From Flavobacteriaceae bacterium (GTDB taxonomy: Bacteria; Bacteroidota; Bacteroidia; Flavobacteriales; Flavobacteriaceae), in the NCBI GenBank assembly GCA_026988395.1, contig JALSLI010000109.1, positions 1-50,613 on the forward strand: a stretch of DNA of 50,613 nucleotides, read 5' to 3'. Below the pieces are notes generated by a model, which ran no database searches, was not told the origin of the DNA, and saw only the letters and a list, made by a program, of their open reading frames with translations. The position numbers and the translations under genes are program-made. Each line of letters starts with the position of its first letter. Position 1 is the first letter of the stretch. This document shows positions 25,835-33,617 of this stretch, one piece after another.

Positions 25835-28045
25835 ATGAAAAAAAACATATTAATTCTATCCTTTATTTTATTTGCGTTAACTATGTTTTCGCAAGAAAGG
25901 AAATATACCACTTACCGCGTAAAAGCACAAGAAACATTATCTTCGATTGCTCGAAAAATAGGTACAACTACTTATGATTTAGAAAAATTAAATCCTGATG
26001 CTAAAGAAGGATTACATGTTGATGAGGTATTAATCATACCTAACCCTAAGTTTAAAAAAACGCTTGCAAAAACTCCTGTTTTTAAATATAGAAAGGTAGT
26101 AAAAACAAAACCTGATAACAGAATTTTTAAAGATTCTATTAAAAATGGAATATTATACCACAAAGTAAAGGCAGGCGAAACGGTGTATTCGCTTTCAAAA
26201 AAATACAAGGTTAAAAAGAAAAAAATTTTAAAGTTAAACCATTTAAAAAAACGAGCTAAGATAAGTATTGGTCAGATTTTAAAAATTCCAACCAATAAAC
26301 CGGATACTACTTTGCCAAAACATTTAGTTATAGCTGATACTAATAATTCTAAATATGAAAAATATACTGTAAAACCAAAAGAAACAAAATATAGTTTAGC
26401 AAGATTACACAATATAAGTATTGAGCAGTTAGAAGAAATAAATCCTTTTTTAAAGAACAACACACTTAAAGATGGTGATGAGATTTTATTGCCAAAAAAC
26501 AACACAGAGCTTAAAGATATTGGAAATAAGCAAGAAGAAGAAAATTTATATACTATTACCGAAGACGATACTTTTTTTAATTTTGAACATAATTTAGGGT
26601 ATAAAAAAGAAGAATTATTGGCTTTAAATCCGCAATTAAAAGAAGGACTTAAAGTAGGAATGCAAATTAAATTACCGGTAAAATCCGAACCAAAAGAAGT
26701 TGAAAAATCCTATAAATTGCATCAAGTAGGTTTTCAAGAGACCTTTTATATGTTAAAAAGAAATTATAATGTAACCAAAGAAGAGTTGATTGCTTTAAAT
26801 CCGGAACTTAAAGACGGATTAAAAGAAGGAATGACGATTAAAATTCCGGTGTATAATAGTGAGCAAACAGAAGATGTTAATGAAATGATTGAAGGTAAAA
26901 TTATTGGTAAAAATGTTAATTTAGTGATGCTCTTGCCTTTTAAAGCAAATCAAAATATCGATTTTACTAAAAATGATAAACAAACTAAGTTTGCTAAAAA
27001 AGTAACCGATTTTTATTTTGGAGCATTAATGGCGTTAGACTCTTTAAAGAAAAAAGGAGTAAATGTTACGTTAAAAGTGTTGGATACAAAAAACGACGTT
27101 AATAAAGTTAAAAATATCTTAAACACAACCGATTTTTCTAATACAGATGCGGTAATTGGTCCTTTGGTTTACAGTAAATTTAAAGTTTTTGCTACAAATT
27201 TTTCAAAGGATTCCATTCCCTTAATTTCACCGGTTTCTAAAAAAAATCACGCACTAATTTTTAAACCCAATGTGGTGCAAAATTCACCAAAGGCGGAAGA
27301 TATTGAAAATGTTATGTTGCAATATATAAGAGACAAATACAGAAATCAAAACATTGTAATTGTAGCAGATGAAGGAGAGGAAATAGATACTAAAATTAAA
27401 CGAGTAAAAGAATTTTTAAAACAGAATGATTCCATAAAAAACATAACAGTTTTAAAAATGGAAAAGAATCAAATTAAAAGGGAGGAATTTGATAAAGTTG
27501 TATTAAAAGACAAAGACAATTGGTTTATTTTGGTTACAAATCCTAAAAAAATAATGACAACATCAGTTGTTGTAAATAGTCTAGGAGCTTATCCTTTAGA
27601 TTTTAATATTACCTTATTTGCCTTGGAGAAAGGTAAAAATTTTATTGAATCAACCTTGTCTAATAAAAATCTAAACCGTTTAAAGGTGCATTTTCCTGTG
27701 GTAACTTTCGTAGAAAAGGCAAATCCTAATATTATTGATTTTGAACAAAATTATATTGCAAAATTCGGTTCCGTACCAACAGAGTTTTCATATAAAGGAT
27801 TCGATACTACATATGATACTGCAATTCGTATAGCTAATTATAAAAAAATGGATGCTGTATATCGTGCAGGAAATTCATACCGAATTGCCGATAAATTTAC
27901 GTATCAAAAAGTGCCTTATCAAGGGTATTATAATAAAGGAGTGTATATTGTGTATATGAAGGATTTTCAATTTATTGATGCCAATTCCGGCAGCGATAAT
28001 TTTATTAAACCTGTAATTAATTCCGGTAACGAAGAAAAAAAATAA
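25835..28045 (+). CDS. Secreted protein with five LysM repeats and a periplasmic-binding-protein fold domain
   Basis: 736 residues. A signal peptide (MKKNILILSFILFALTMFSQ) has no lipobox cysteine. Five LysM-type repeats lie at about 24-70, 107-152, 173-219, 236-281 and 289-337; the first two are typical (YRVKAQETLSSIARKIGTT), the last two have drifted (TEDDTFFNFEHNLGYKKEEL, QVGFQETFYMLKRNYNVT). Residues 355-715 resemble a type 1 periplasmic binding (amino-acid ABC substrate-binding like) fold: VNLVMLLPFKANQ, DAVIGPLVYSKF, NIVIVADEGEE. No ABC transporter genes are near, so it more likely binds peptidoglycan and acts in envelope structure or sensing. This domain order is common downstream of guaA in Flavobacteriaceae as I recall. 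Confidence 0.85.
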   Translation: MKKNILILSFILFALTMFSQERKYTTYRVKAQETLSSIARKIGTTTYDLEKLNPDAKEGLHVDEVLIIPNPKFKKTLAKTPVFKYRKVVKTKPDNRIFKDSIKNGILYHKVKAGETVYSLSKKYKVKKKKILKLNHLKKRAKISIGQILKIPTNKPDTTLPKHLVIADTNNSKYEKYTVKPKETKYSLARLHNISIEQLEEINPFLKNNTLKDGDEILLPKNNTELKDIGNKQEEENLYTITEDDTFFNFEHNLGYKKEELLALNPQLKEGLKVGMQIKLPVKSEPKEVEKSYKLHQVGFQETFYMLKRNYNVTKEELIALNPELKDGLKEGMTIKIPVYNSEQTEDVNEMIEGKIIGKNVNLVMLLPFKANQNIDFTKNDKQTKFAKKVTDFYFGALMALDSLKKKGVNVTLKVLDTKNDVNKVKNILNTTDFSNTDAVIGPLVYSKFKVFATNFSKDSIPLISPVSKKNHALIFKPNVVQNSPKAEDIENVMLQYIRDKYRNQNIVIVADEGEEIDTKIKRVKEFLKQNDSIKNITVLKMEKNQIKREEFDKVVLKDKDNWFILVTNPKKIMTTSVVVNSLGAYPLDFNITLFALEKGKNFIESTLSNKNLNRLKVHFPVVTFVEKANPNIIDFEQNYIAKFGSVPTEFSYKGFDTTYDTAIRIANYKKMDAVYRAGNSYRIADKFTYQKVPYQGYYNKGVYIVYMKDFQFIDANSGSDNFIKPVINSGNEEKK

Positions 28046-28074
28046 TAAAAATGCATCATTTGTTAAAAAAGATG

Positions 28075-28082
28075 TACTTTTG
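28075..28082 (+). promoter_or_regulatory. -7 box for rpsU
   Basis: TACTTTTG matches TANNTTTG, 42 bp before the rpsU ATG. The only TTTG upstream (28059-28062) is 12 bp away, shorter than usual. Confidence 0.5.
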
Positions 28083-28104
28083 CAGTCCAAAATTTAAAGA
28101 AGAT

Positions 28105-28131
28105 ATGAAAGGAGGTGCTAACAGATGTTAA
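28105..28131 (+). other. Possible eight-codon upstream ORF overlapping the rpsU start
   Basis: ATG 28105 opens a frame coding MKGGANRC and ending with TAA 28129-28131. Its codons 3-4 (GGA GGT) are the Shine-Dalgarno core of rpsU, and its last codons overlap the rpsU ATG (28125) in the +1 relation. Translation is unproven; it may be chance. Confidence 0.3.
28107..28117 (+). promoter_or_regulatory. Strong Shine-Dalgarno sequence of rpsU
   Basis: GAAAGGAGGTG is complementary over 11 bases to the anti-Shine-Dalgarno end of 16S rRNA (CACCUCCUUUC), 7 bases before ATG 28125. Other genes in this window have A-rich leaders without such a site. In Flavobacterium johnsoniae ribosomes the anti-SD is sequestered with help of bS21, and rpsU (coding bS21) keeps a strong SD, so ribosomes lacking bS21 can favour its own mRNA. 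Confidence 0.92.
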
Positions 28132-28319
28132 TTATTCCCGTAAAAGACGGAGAGAATATCGACAGAGCGTTAAAACGTTTTAAAAGAAAATTCCAACAGA
28201 CTAAAACGATGAAGCAATTACGCGAGCGTAAGCAATATGTAAAACCTTCTATCAGTCGTCGTCAACAAAGAATCAAAGCAAAATATGTGCAAAGATTAAG
28301 AACAAGCGAAGAATCATAG
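28125..28319 (+). CDS. rpsU: 30S ribosomal protein bS21
   Basis: 64 residues, rich in Lys and Arg. The sequence begins MLIIPVKDGENIDRALKRF and ends in the basic tail of the family. bS21 binds the 30S platform near the 3' end of 16S rRNA. It has the only strong Shine-Dalgarno in the window, which fits autoregulation through bS21-deficient ribosomes. It is followed by a terminator whose loop holds the -7 box of the next gene. Confidence 0.97.
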   Translation: MLIIPVKDGENIDRALKRFKRKFQQTKTMKQLRERKQYVKPSISRRQQRIKAKYVQRLRTSEES

Positions 28320-28367
28320 ATTTTTCAGAAGCGATTAATTTTAAATAAATTTTAAGCTTTTAAATAT

Positions 28368-28416
28368 AAACCGTTACCTATAATAATGTATTTTTGTAGT
28401 GTTAACGGTTTTTTTT
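28368..28416 (+). terminator. rpsU terminator with the xerC-type -7 box in its loop
   Basis: A perfect 9-bp stem AAACCGTTA (28368-28376) with TAACGGTTT (28403-28411) is followed by T residues up to 28416, directly before ATG 28417. The 26-base loop contains TATTTTTG at 28389-28396, a TANNTTTG match. No -33 TTG is seen at the right distance. Confidence 0.7.
28389..28396 (+). promoter_or_regulatory. -7 box for the recombinase gene, inside the terminator loop
   Basis: TATTTTTG, 20 bp before ATG 28417. A start near 28402 would give a short U-rich leader lacking the left arm of the hairpin, so the new transcript could not form the terminator. Confidence 0.5.
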
Positions 28417-29319
28417 ATGGAATTCATTCAAGCATTTTTAGAATATCTTCAATACGAAAAAAAGTATTCCAAACACACGGTTAAATCGTATGAAACGGAT
28501 TTAATAGATTTTCGTGATTTTATAGAAAACACCTTTCAGACCGGAATAGAAGAACTTCATTACAATCAGATAAGAACTTTTATAGTTTATTTGTCACAAC
28601 AAAGTTTGAGTAATCGAACGATAAACAGAAAATTAAGTGCTTTAAAAACATTTTATAAATTCTTAGTGAAGACAGAAGTTATAGAAGTTAGTCCATTAGC
28701 AAAGCACAAAACTTTAAAAACACCAAAAAAAATCACTATTCCTTTTAATGAAAAAGAAATTTCTAAGGTTTTAGAACAATTTGATAAACAAGAACCATTA
28801 GATTTTTCACTTTTAAGAGATAAAACAATCATCTCATTATTATATAGTACCGGAATTCGTAGAGAAGAATTAATACAACTTAAAGTAAAAGATGTGAATT
28901 TATCACAAAATACGATTAAAGTTTTAGGAAAAAGAAACAAAGAGCGTATTATTCCTTTAATTAAAAAGGTTAAAGAAGAATTAGAATTGTATTTATTAAA
29001 ACGCAAAGAAATTGAAACGACGAATGATTACCTTTTTGTAACAGATAAAGGAAAAAAAATATACGGAACATTTGTATATAGACTAATTAATTACTATTTT
29101 AGTATCGTTACTACAAAGGTGAAGAAAAGTCCGCATATTATGCGACATGCTTTTGCAACACACTTGATAGATCAAGGGGCAGAGATTAATGCTGTAAAAG
29201 AATTATTAGGGCATGCAAGTCTTGCATCAACACAAGTTTATGTAAACAGTAATTTAAAAAAGATAAAAGAGATGTATAACCAAGCTCATCCAAGGAGCAA
29301 TAAAAAGAAAGATTTATGA
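28417..29319 (+). CDS. xerC: Tyrosine recombinase, XerC/XerD type
   Basis: 300 residues from ATG 28417; an earlier GTG at 28399 lies inside the terminator and is rejected. The N-terminal SAM-like domain (MEFIQAFLEYLQYEKKYSKH) is followed by the catalytic domain with Arg148 (STGIRREE), Lys172 (LGKRNKERIIP), His240-x-x-Arg243 (SPHIMRHAFATHL), His266 (LLGHASLAST) and nucleophile Tyr275. Length and position between rpsU and hpf mark it as the housekeeping Xer protein that resolves chromosome dimers at dif, not a phage integrase. XerC versus XerD cannot be settled by reading. Confidence 0.9.
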   Translation: MEFIQAFLEYLQYEKKYSKHTVKSYETDLIDFRDFIENTFQTGIEELHYNQIRTFIVYLSQQSLSNRTINRKLSALKTFYKFLVKTEVIEVSPLAKHKTLKTPKKITIPFNEKEISKVLEQFDKQEPLDFSLLRDKTIISLLYSTGIRREELIQLKVKDVNLSQNTIKVLGKRNKERIIPLIKKVKEELELYLLKRKEIETTNDYLFVTDKGKKIYGTFVYRLINYYFSIVTTKVKKSPHIMRHAFATHLIDQGAEINAVKELLGHASLASTQVYVNSNLKKIKEMYNQAHPRSNKKKDL

Positions 29320-29615
29320 AAATTTTAATTGAAGCAGTTAATTTTAATATTGATAAAGGTCTAAAAGCTTATATAGAAAAAAAAATAAACAACCTCGAAC
29401 GTTTTTACGATCGCATAATTGAAGTGGAGGTTTATTTAAAAGTGCAAAAAACAAGTGATAAAGAAAATAAAATTTCTGAAATTCGTGTTTTTATTCCCGG
29501 AGAGGATGTTGTGGTAAAAAAGACAGCAAAAACTTTTGAAGAAGGTGTGTCTGTGGCAGTTGACTCGTTAAAAAGATCATTAAAAAAAGTAAAAGAGAAA
29601 CAGCGAAGTCATTAA
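29316..29615 (+). CDS. hpf: Ribosome hibernation-promoting factor (short HPF/RaiA type)
   Basis: 99 residues. The family fold is a beta-alpha-beta-beta-beta-alpha with a basic surface: MKILIEAVNFNIDKGLKAYI, KINNLERFYDRI, VYLKVQKT, IRVFIPGEDVVVKKTAKTFEEG, VAVDSLKRSLKKVKEK. It binds the 30S decoding region in stationary phase. It lacks the long C-terminal dimerisation domain. It overlaps the recombinase gene by 4 bp (ATGA) and so is coupled to it. Confidence 0.93.
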   Translation: MKILIEAVNFNIDKGLKAYIEKKINNLERFYDRIIEVEVYLKVQKTSDKENKISEIRVFIPGEDVVVKKTAKTFEEGVSVAVDSLKRSLKKVKEKQRSH

Positions 29616-29651
29616 TTCAAAAAAAAAATAAAAAAAAAATTAAAAAAAAGT

Positions 29652-29681
29652 TTTGTAGATTAGAAAAACGTATTACATTTG
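29652..29681 (+). promoter_or_regulatory. Promoter of the tRNA-tuf operon
   Basis: TTTG at 29652-29655 and TACATTTG at 29674-29681 are 18 bp apart, the best consensus promoter in the window. Long A tracts at 29620-29649 precede it like an UP element, fitting strong stable-RNA transcription. The first tRNA begins 50 bp later. Confidence 0.8.
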
Positions 29682-29731
29682 CACACCGTTAGAGACAAGG
29701 TAATTTATTACAAAGTTTCTTGCAGTGAAAA

Positions 29732-29808
29732 GCCGATGTAGCTCAGCTGGCTAGAGCAGCTGATTTGTAATCAGCAGGTCGTGGGTTCGAGTCCCTCCAT
29801 CGGCTCCA
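29732..29808 (+). tRNA. tRNA-Thr (anticodon TGT)
   Basis: Acceptor stem GCCGATG (29732-29738) pairs with CATCGGC (29798-29804), discriminator T, encoded CCA to 29808. D loop AGCTCAGCTGGCTAGAGC and T arm GTGGGTTCGAGTCCCTC are regular. The seven-base anticodon loop TTTGTAA gives TGT. First tRNA of the cluster. Confidence 0.97.
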
Positions 29809-29849
29809 TTTAATAGAAATATTAAATAGTTCTTTAAAATAGTAAAATT

Positions 29850-29930
29850 GGGGAGATACTCAAGTGGTCAACGAGGACGGACTGTAACTCCGTTGCGCAA
29901 GCTTCGAAGGTTCGAATCCTTCTCTCCCCA
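29850..29930 (+). tRNA. tRNA-Tyr (anticodon GTA)
   Basis: Acceptor GGGGAGA (29850-29856) with TCTCCCC (29923-29929), discriminator A. The anticodon stem ACGGA/TCCGT holds loop CTGTAAC, anticodon GTA. A long variable arm is present as expected for tRNA-Tyr. Confidence 0.97.
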
Positions 29931-29988
29931 CACTTTTTTGAAGAATAAAAAAATAGGAAACGCACCAATGTTTCTGTAAGAATTAAAA

Positions 29989-30061
29989 GCGAGAGTAGCT
30001 CAGTTGGTAGAGCTTCAGCCTTCCAAGCTGACTGTCGCCGGTTCGAGCCCGGTCTCTCGCT
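29989..30061 (+). tRNA. tRNA-Gly (anticodon TCC)
   Basis: Acceptor GCGAGAG (29989-29995) with CTCTCGC (30054-30060), discriminator T. Anticodon stem TCAGC/GCTGA with loop CTTCCAA gives TCC. No encoded CCA. Confidence 0.97.
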
Positions 30062-30077
30062 CTTTTTTTTATTAAAA

Positions 30078-30149
30078 GCCGGTGTAGCTCAGGGGTAGAG
30101 CGTTTCCTTGGTAAGGAAGAGGTCACGGGTTCAAATCCCGTCATTGGCT
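30078..30149 (+). tRNA. tRNA-Thr (anticodon GGT)
   Basis: Acceptor GCCGGTG (30078-30084) with CATTGGC (30142-30148), two G-U pairs, discriminator T. Anticodon loop TTGGTAA gives GGT. No encoded CCA. Directly upstream of tuf as in many bacteria. Confidence 0.96.
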
Positions 30150-30255
30150 CAAATGTAGGTAGGTTTTTAATTCCTTATTTTTTTAAATATGGAATTTTTG
30201 TAATGAAATAATAAGAACACAAATATTATATAACTAGATTTAAAAATTATAAATT

Positions 30256-31440
30256 ATGGCAAAAGAACATTTTGACCGCTCGAAACCACACTTAAACATT
30301 GGTACAATTGGTCACGTAGATCACGGTAAAACTACCTTGACTGCTGCAATCACAAAAGTTTTAGCGGATAAAGGATTATCTGAAGTTAAAGACTTTGATC
30401 AAATTGATAATGCTCCTGAAGAAAAAGAAAGAGGTATTACAATTAACACTTCTCACGTTGAATATCAAACAGCAAACCGTCACTACGCACACGTAGATTG
30501 TCCAGGTCACGCCGATTATGTAAAGAACATGGTTACAGGTGCTGCTCAAATGGATGGTGCTATTTTAGTTGTAGCTGCTACTGATGGGCCAATGCCTCAA
30601 ACTCGTGAACACATCTTATTAGGTCGCCAAGTTGGTATTCCTAGAATGGTTGTATTTATGAACAAAGTAGATATGGTTGATGATGAAGAATTATTAGAAT
30701 TAGTAGAAATGGAAATCCGTGAATTGTTAGATTTCTATGAATATGATGGTGATAACACTCCTGTAATTGCAGGCTCTGCTTTAGGTGCTTTAAATGGTGA
30801 GCAAAAATGGGTAGATACTGTAATGGAATTAATGGATGCTGTTGATTCTTGGATTGAATTACCTGCGCGTGATGTAGATAAAGATTTCTTAATGCCAGTT
30901 GAAGATGTATTCTCTATTACAGGTCGTGGTACAGTTGCTACCGGTCGTATCGAAACCGGAGTTGCAAATACCGGAGATCCTGTTGATATTATTGGTATGG
31001 GAGCTGATAAATTAACTTCTACAATTACAGGAGTTGAAATGTTCCGTAAGATATTAGATAGAGGTGAAGCCGGAGATAATGTTGGTATCTTATTAAGGGG
31101 AATCGAAAAATCAGCAATCAAAAGAGGAATGGTAATCTGTAAGCCAGGTTCTGTTACACCTCATGATAAATTTAAAGCTGAGGTATATATCCTTAAAAAA
31201 GAAGAAGGTGGTCGTCATACACCATTCCATAATAACTACAGACCTCAGTTCTATGTACGTACAACTGATGTTACTGGTACTATTAATTTACCAGAAGGAG
31301 TTGAAATGGTAATGCCTGGTGACAACTTAACAATTACTGTTGATTTACACCAACCAATTGCAATGAATGTAGGTTTACGTTTCGCAATCCGTGAAGGTGG
31401 TAGAACAGTAGGTGCCGGTCAGGTAACTGAAATTTTATAG
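30256..31440 (+). CDS. tuf: Elongation factor Tu
   Basis: 394 residues. G motifs GHVDHGKT at 19-26, [17 protein letters not shown] and the SALGA-type loop are present, followed by domains 2 and 3 ([35 protein letters not shown]). It brings aminoacyl-tRNA to the ribosome A site. It follows the four tRNAs by about 105 bp and no separate promoter is clear, so it is probably co-transcribed. A 16-bp perfect palindrome (AGTACTTTAAAGTACT, 31439-31454) overlaps its stop codon. Confidence 0.99.
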   Translation: MAKEHFDRSKPHLNIGTIGHVDHGKTTLTAAITKVLADKGLSEVKDFDQIDNAPEEKERGITINTSHVEYQTANRHYAHVDCPGHADYVKNMVTGAAQMDGAILVVAATDGPMPQTREHILLGRQVGIPRMVVFMNKVDMVDDEELLELVEMEIRELLDFYEYDGDNTPVIAGSALGALNGEQKWVDTVMELMDAVDSWIELPARDVDKDFLMPVEDVFSITGRGTVATGRIETGVANTGDPVDIIGMGADKLTSTITGVEMFRKILDRGEAGDNVGILLRGIEKSAIKRGMVICKPGSVTPHDKFKAEVYILKKEEGGRHTPFHNNYRPQFYVRTTDVTGTINLPEGVEMVMPGDNLTITVDLHQPIAMNVGLRFAIREGGRTVGAGQVTEIL

Positions 31441-31469
31441 TACTTTAAAGTACTGTTTAAATATAAATG

Positions 31470-31497
31470 AGGTGTTCCGATTTTTATCGGAACGCCT
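31470..31497 (+). terminator. Hairpin between tuf and tRNA-Trp (partial terminator or processing site)
   Basis: A 12-bp stem (31470-31481 with 31486-31497, one G-U pair) with a TTTT loop ends 8 bases before tRNA-Trp. Only a weak T run follows (TGATTTAT), so full termination is unlikely. Partial termination or RNase cutting to free the tRNA is plausible. Confidence 0.5.
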
Positions 31498-31505
31498 TGA
31501 TTTAT

Positions 31506-31578
31506 ACGGGCGTAGCTCAGTTGGTAGAGCACTGGTCTCCAACACCAGGTGTCGGGAGTTCGAGTCTCTCCGCCCGTG
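31506..31578 (+). tRNA. tRNA-Trp (anticodon CCA)
   Basis: Acceptor ACGGGCG (31506-31512) with CGCCCGT (31571-31577), discriminator G. Anticodon stem CTGGT/ACCAG with loop CTCCAAC gives CCA. It stands between tuf and secE, its usual place in many genomes. Confidence 0.97.
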
Positions 31579-31629
31579 CATTGAAATTAAAAAGTATTAC
31601 AAAGTAATTTGTAAATAACAAATAAAAAT

Positions 31630-31821
31630 ATGGGAATTGTAAATTACATTAAAGAATCTTACAAAGAATTAACTCAAGAAGTTACTTGGATATCTTTAGA
31701 AGAGGCACAAAAACAAACTATTTTAGTAGTTGTTTTTACTGTCATCTTTTCTTTGGCTGTTTTTATCACGGATAAGACTATTCAAACAATGTTGGATAAT
31801 CTTTATCGATTGTTCATATAA
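31630..31821 (+). CDS. secE: Preprotein translocase subunit SecE
   Basis: 63 residues, the short single-helix form. The amphipathic start (MGIVNYIKESYKELTQEVTW) includes the conserved ELxxVxW motif, and one transmembrane helix follows (about 32-55, ILVVVFTVIFSLAVFITDK). SecE clamps the SecY channel in the inner membrane. It is followed by nusG after 18 bp, the classic pair. Confidence 0.95.
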   Translation: MGIVNYIKESYKELTQEVTWISLEEAQKQTILVVVFTVIFSLAVFITDKTIQTMLDNLYRLFI

Positions 31822-31839
31822 CCATATAATTGATAAGAT

Positions 31840-32391
31840 ATGTCTGATGATGGTAAAAAATGGTACGTAGTTCGTGCTATCGGTGGTAAAGAAAATAAGG
31901 TTAAATCTTATATTGAAAATGAAATTTCAAGATTAGGATTATCTGATTATGTTGAAGAAATTTTAGTACCAACAGAAAAAGTTATTCAAATTCGAAAAGG
32001 TAAAAAATATAACATGGAAAAAGTTTACTTTCCGGGTTATATCATGATTAAAGCAAATCTTAGTGGTGAAGTACCACATGCTATAAAATCAGTTACCGGT
32101 GTTATCGGGTTCTTAGGTGAAACTAAAGGTGGTGATCCGGTTCCTCTTAGAAATGCAGAAGTCAATAGAATGTTAGGTAAAGTTGATGAATTGGCTATTC
32201 AAAATGAGAATGTAGCAATACCATTTGTTATTGGAGAAACTGTAAAAGTTGTCGATGGTCCTTTTAATGGTTTTGAAGGTACTATTGAAAAAATAAATGA
32301 AGAAAAACGTAAACTTGAAGTAATGGTTAAGATTTTTGGAAGAAAAACGCCATTAGAATTAAGTTATATGCAAGTTAATAAAATATCATAA
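31840..32391 (+). CDS. nusG: Transcription antitermination factor NusG
   Basis: 183 residues. The NGN domain (KKWYVVRAIGGKENKVKSYI, then YFPGYIMIKANL) is followed by a KOW domain (GETVKVVDGPFNGFEGTIEK). NusG binds the RNA polymerase clamp and links transcription to ribosome and Rho. A 65-bp gap before rplK holds a small stem (TATTCTTA/TAAGAATA, 32409-32433) of uncertain role. Confidence 0.97.
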   Translation: MSDDGKKWYVVRAIGGKENKVKSYIENEISRLGLSDYVEEILVPTEKVIQIRKGKKYNMEKVYFPGYIMIKANLSGEVPHAIKSVTGVIGFLGETKGGDPVPLRNAEVNRMLGKVDELAIQNENVAIPFVIGETVKVVDGPFNGFEGTIEKINEEKRKLEVMVKIFGRKTPLELSYMQVNKIS

Positions 32392-32456
32392 ATGTTACAT
32401 AATTAGTGTATTCTTAGCTTCCAATTAAGAATATTCAAATTTAAACTATTATAAAA

Positions 32457-32900
32457 ATGGCAAAAGAAGTTAGTAAAGTTGTAAAACTACAAGTTCGTGG
32501 AGGTGCTGCAAACCCATCACCACCTGTAGGACCAGCTCTTGGTGCCGCCGGTGTTAATATCATGGAGTTCTGTAAGCAGTTTAATGCTAGAACACAAGAT
32601 AAGCAAGGTAAAGTTTTACCTGTTGCAATTACCGTTTATACTGATAAATCATTCGATTTTGTTGTAAAAACACCTCCGGCTGCAGTACAATTGTTAGAAG
32701 CAGCTAAAATAAAAAAAGGTTCCGGTGAACCAAATAGAAAAAAAGTGGCAAGTGTTACTTGGGATCAAATTAAAGCAATTGCTGAAGATAAGATGGCTGA
32801 TTTAAATGCCTTTCAAATCGAATCTGCAATGTTGATGATTGCCGGTACTGCTCGCTCTATGGGTATAACTGTTAAAGGAGAAGCTCCTGTTAAAAATTAA
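32457..32900 (+). CDS. rplK: 50S ribosomal protein uL11
   Basis: 147 residues. N-terminal [20 protein letters not shown] and the C-terminal RNA-binding [10 protein letters not shown] are diagnostic. uL11 forms the stalk base with 23S rRNA where GTPase factors bind. First of rplK-rplA-rplJ-rplL; rplA begins 6 bp later. Confidence 0.98.
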   Translation: MAKEVSKVVKLQVRGGAANPSPPVGPALGAAGVNIMEFCKQFNARTQDKQGKVLPVAITVYTDKSFDFVVKTPPAAVQLLEAAKIKKGSGEPNRKKVASVTWDQIKAIAEDKMADLNAFQIESAMLMIAGTARSMGITVKGEAPVKN

Positions 32901-32906
32901 AATAAA

Positions 32907-33596
32907 ATGGCAAGAGTAACAAAAAAACAAAAAGAATTCAGAGCAAAAATAGATCCAAATAAACAGTATTCTCTTTCTGAGGCTTCTAGTTTGGTTAAAG
33001 AAGTGTCTAAAGTTAATTTCGACCCTTCCGTTGATTTGGCTATTCGTTTAGGTGTAGATCCTAGAAAAGCAGATCAAATGGTTCGTGGTGTGGTGACTTT
33101 ACCTCACGGAACCGGTAAAGATATTAAAGTTTTGGCTTTAGTAACACCGGATAAAGAAGCAGATGCTAAAGCAGCTGGAGCTGATTATGTTGGATTAGAC
33201 GAGTACCTTCAAAAAATTAAAGGAGGATGGACGGATGTAGATGTTATTGTAACCATGCCTAGTATTATGGGTAAATTAGGACCTTTAGGTCGTATTTTAG
33301 GACCAAGAGGTTTAATGCCAAATCCTAAAACAGGTACAGTAACTATGGATGTTGCAAAAGCTGTTGCTGCAGTAAAGGCCGGTAAAATTGATTTTAAAGT
33401 TGATAAAACCGGAATTATTCATGCTGCTATCGGTAAAGCATCTTTTGATGCTAAAAAAATCGAAGAAAACGCACAAGAATTATTGCAAACAGTGATTAAA
33501 TTAAAACCAAGTACTGCTAAAGGTACTTATGTGAAAAGCATTTTTATGTCAAGTACCATGAGTCCTAGTATAGAAATTGATACTAAATCAGTTTAA
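32907..33596 (+). CDS. rplA: 50S ribosomal protein uL1
   Basis: 229 residues. Family segments [40 protein letters not shown] and TGTVT are present. uL1 forms the mobile L1 stalk at the E site and in other bacteria represses its own operon by binding the rplK leader. I see no clear copy of that binding site here. Confidence 0.98.
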   Translation: MARVTKKQKEFRAKIDPNKQYSLSEASSLVKEVSKVNFDPSVDLAIRLGVDPRKADQMVRGVVTLPHGTGKDIKVLALVTPDKEADAKAAGADYVGLDEYLQKIKGGWTDVDVIVTMPSIMGKLGPLGRILGPRGLMPNPKTGTVTMDVAKAVAAVKAGKIDFKVDKTGIIHAAIGKASFDAKKIEENAQELLQTVIKLKPSTAKGTYVKSIFMSSTMSPSIEIDTKSV

Positions 33597-33617
33597 GCAG
33601 GTTAAAAACATGTAATT

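Noticed and set aside
25900-26850. Repeated segments in the LysM gene as a possible CRISPR or DNA repeat
   Set aside because: The repeats follow protein LysM domains, have no fixed DNA unit or spacing, and lie in frame. No CRISPR-like array was seen anywhere in the window.
28417-30149. Xer-type recombinase next to tRNA genes as an integrated element
   Set aside because: The order rpsU-xer-hpf-tRNAs-tuf is conserved housekeeping layout; no duplicated tRNA 3' end or cargo genes are seen.
32409-32433. Small stem before rplK as an L1 repressor site
   Set aside because: Only an AT-rich 8-bp stem without the features of the L1 rRNA mimic.
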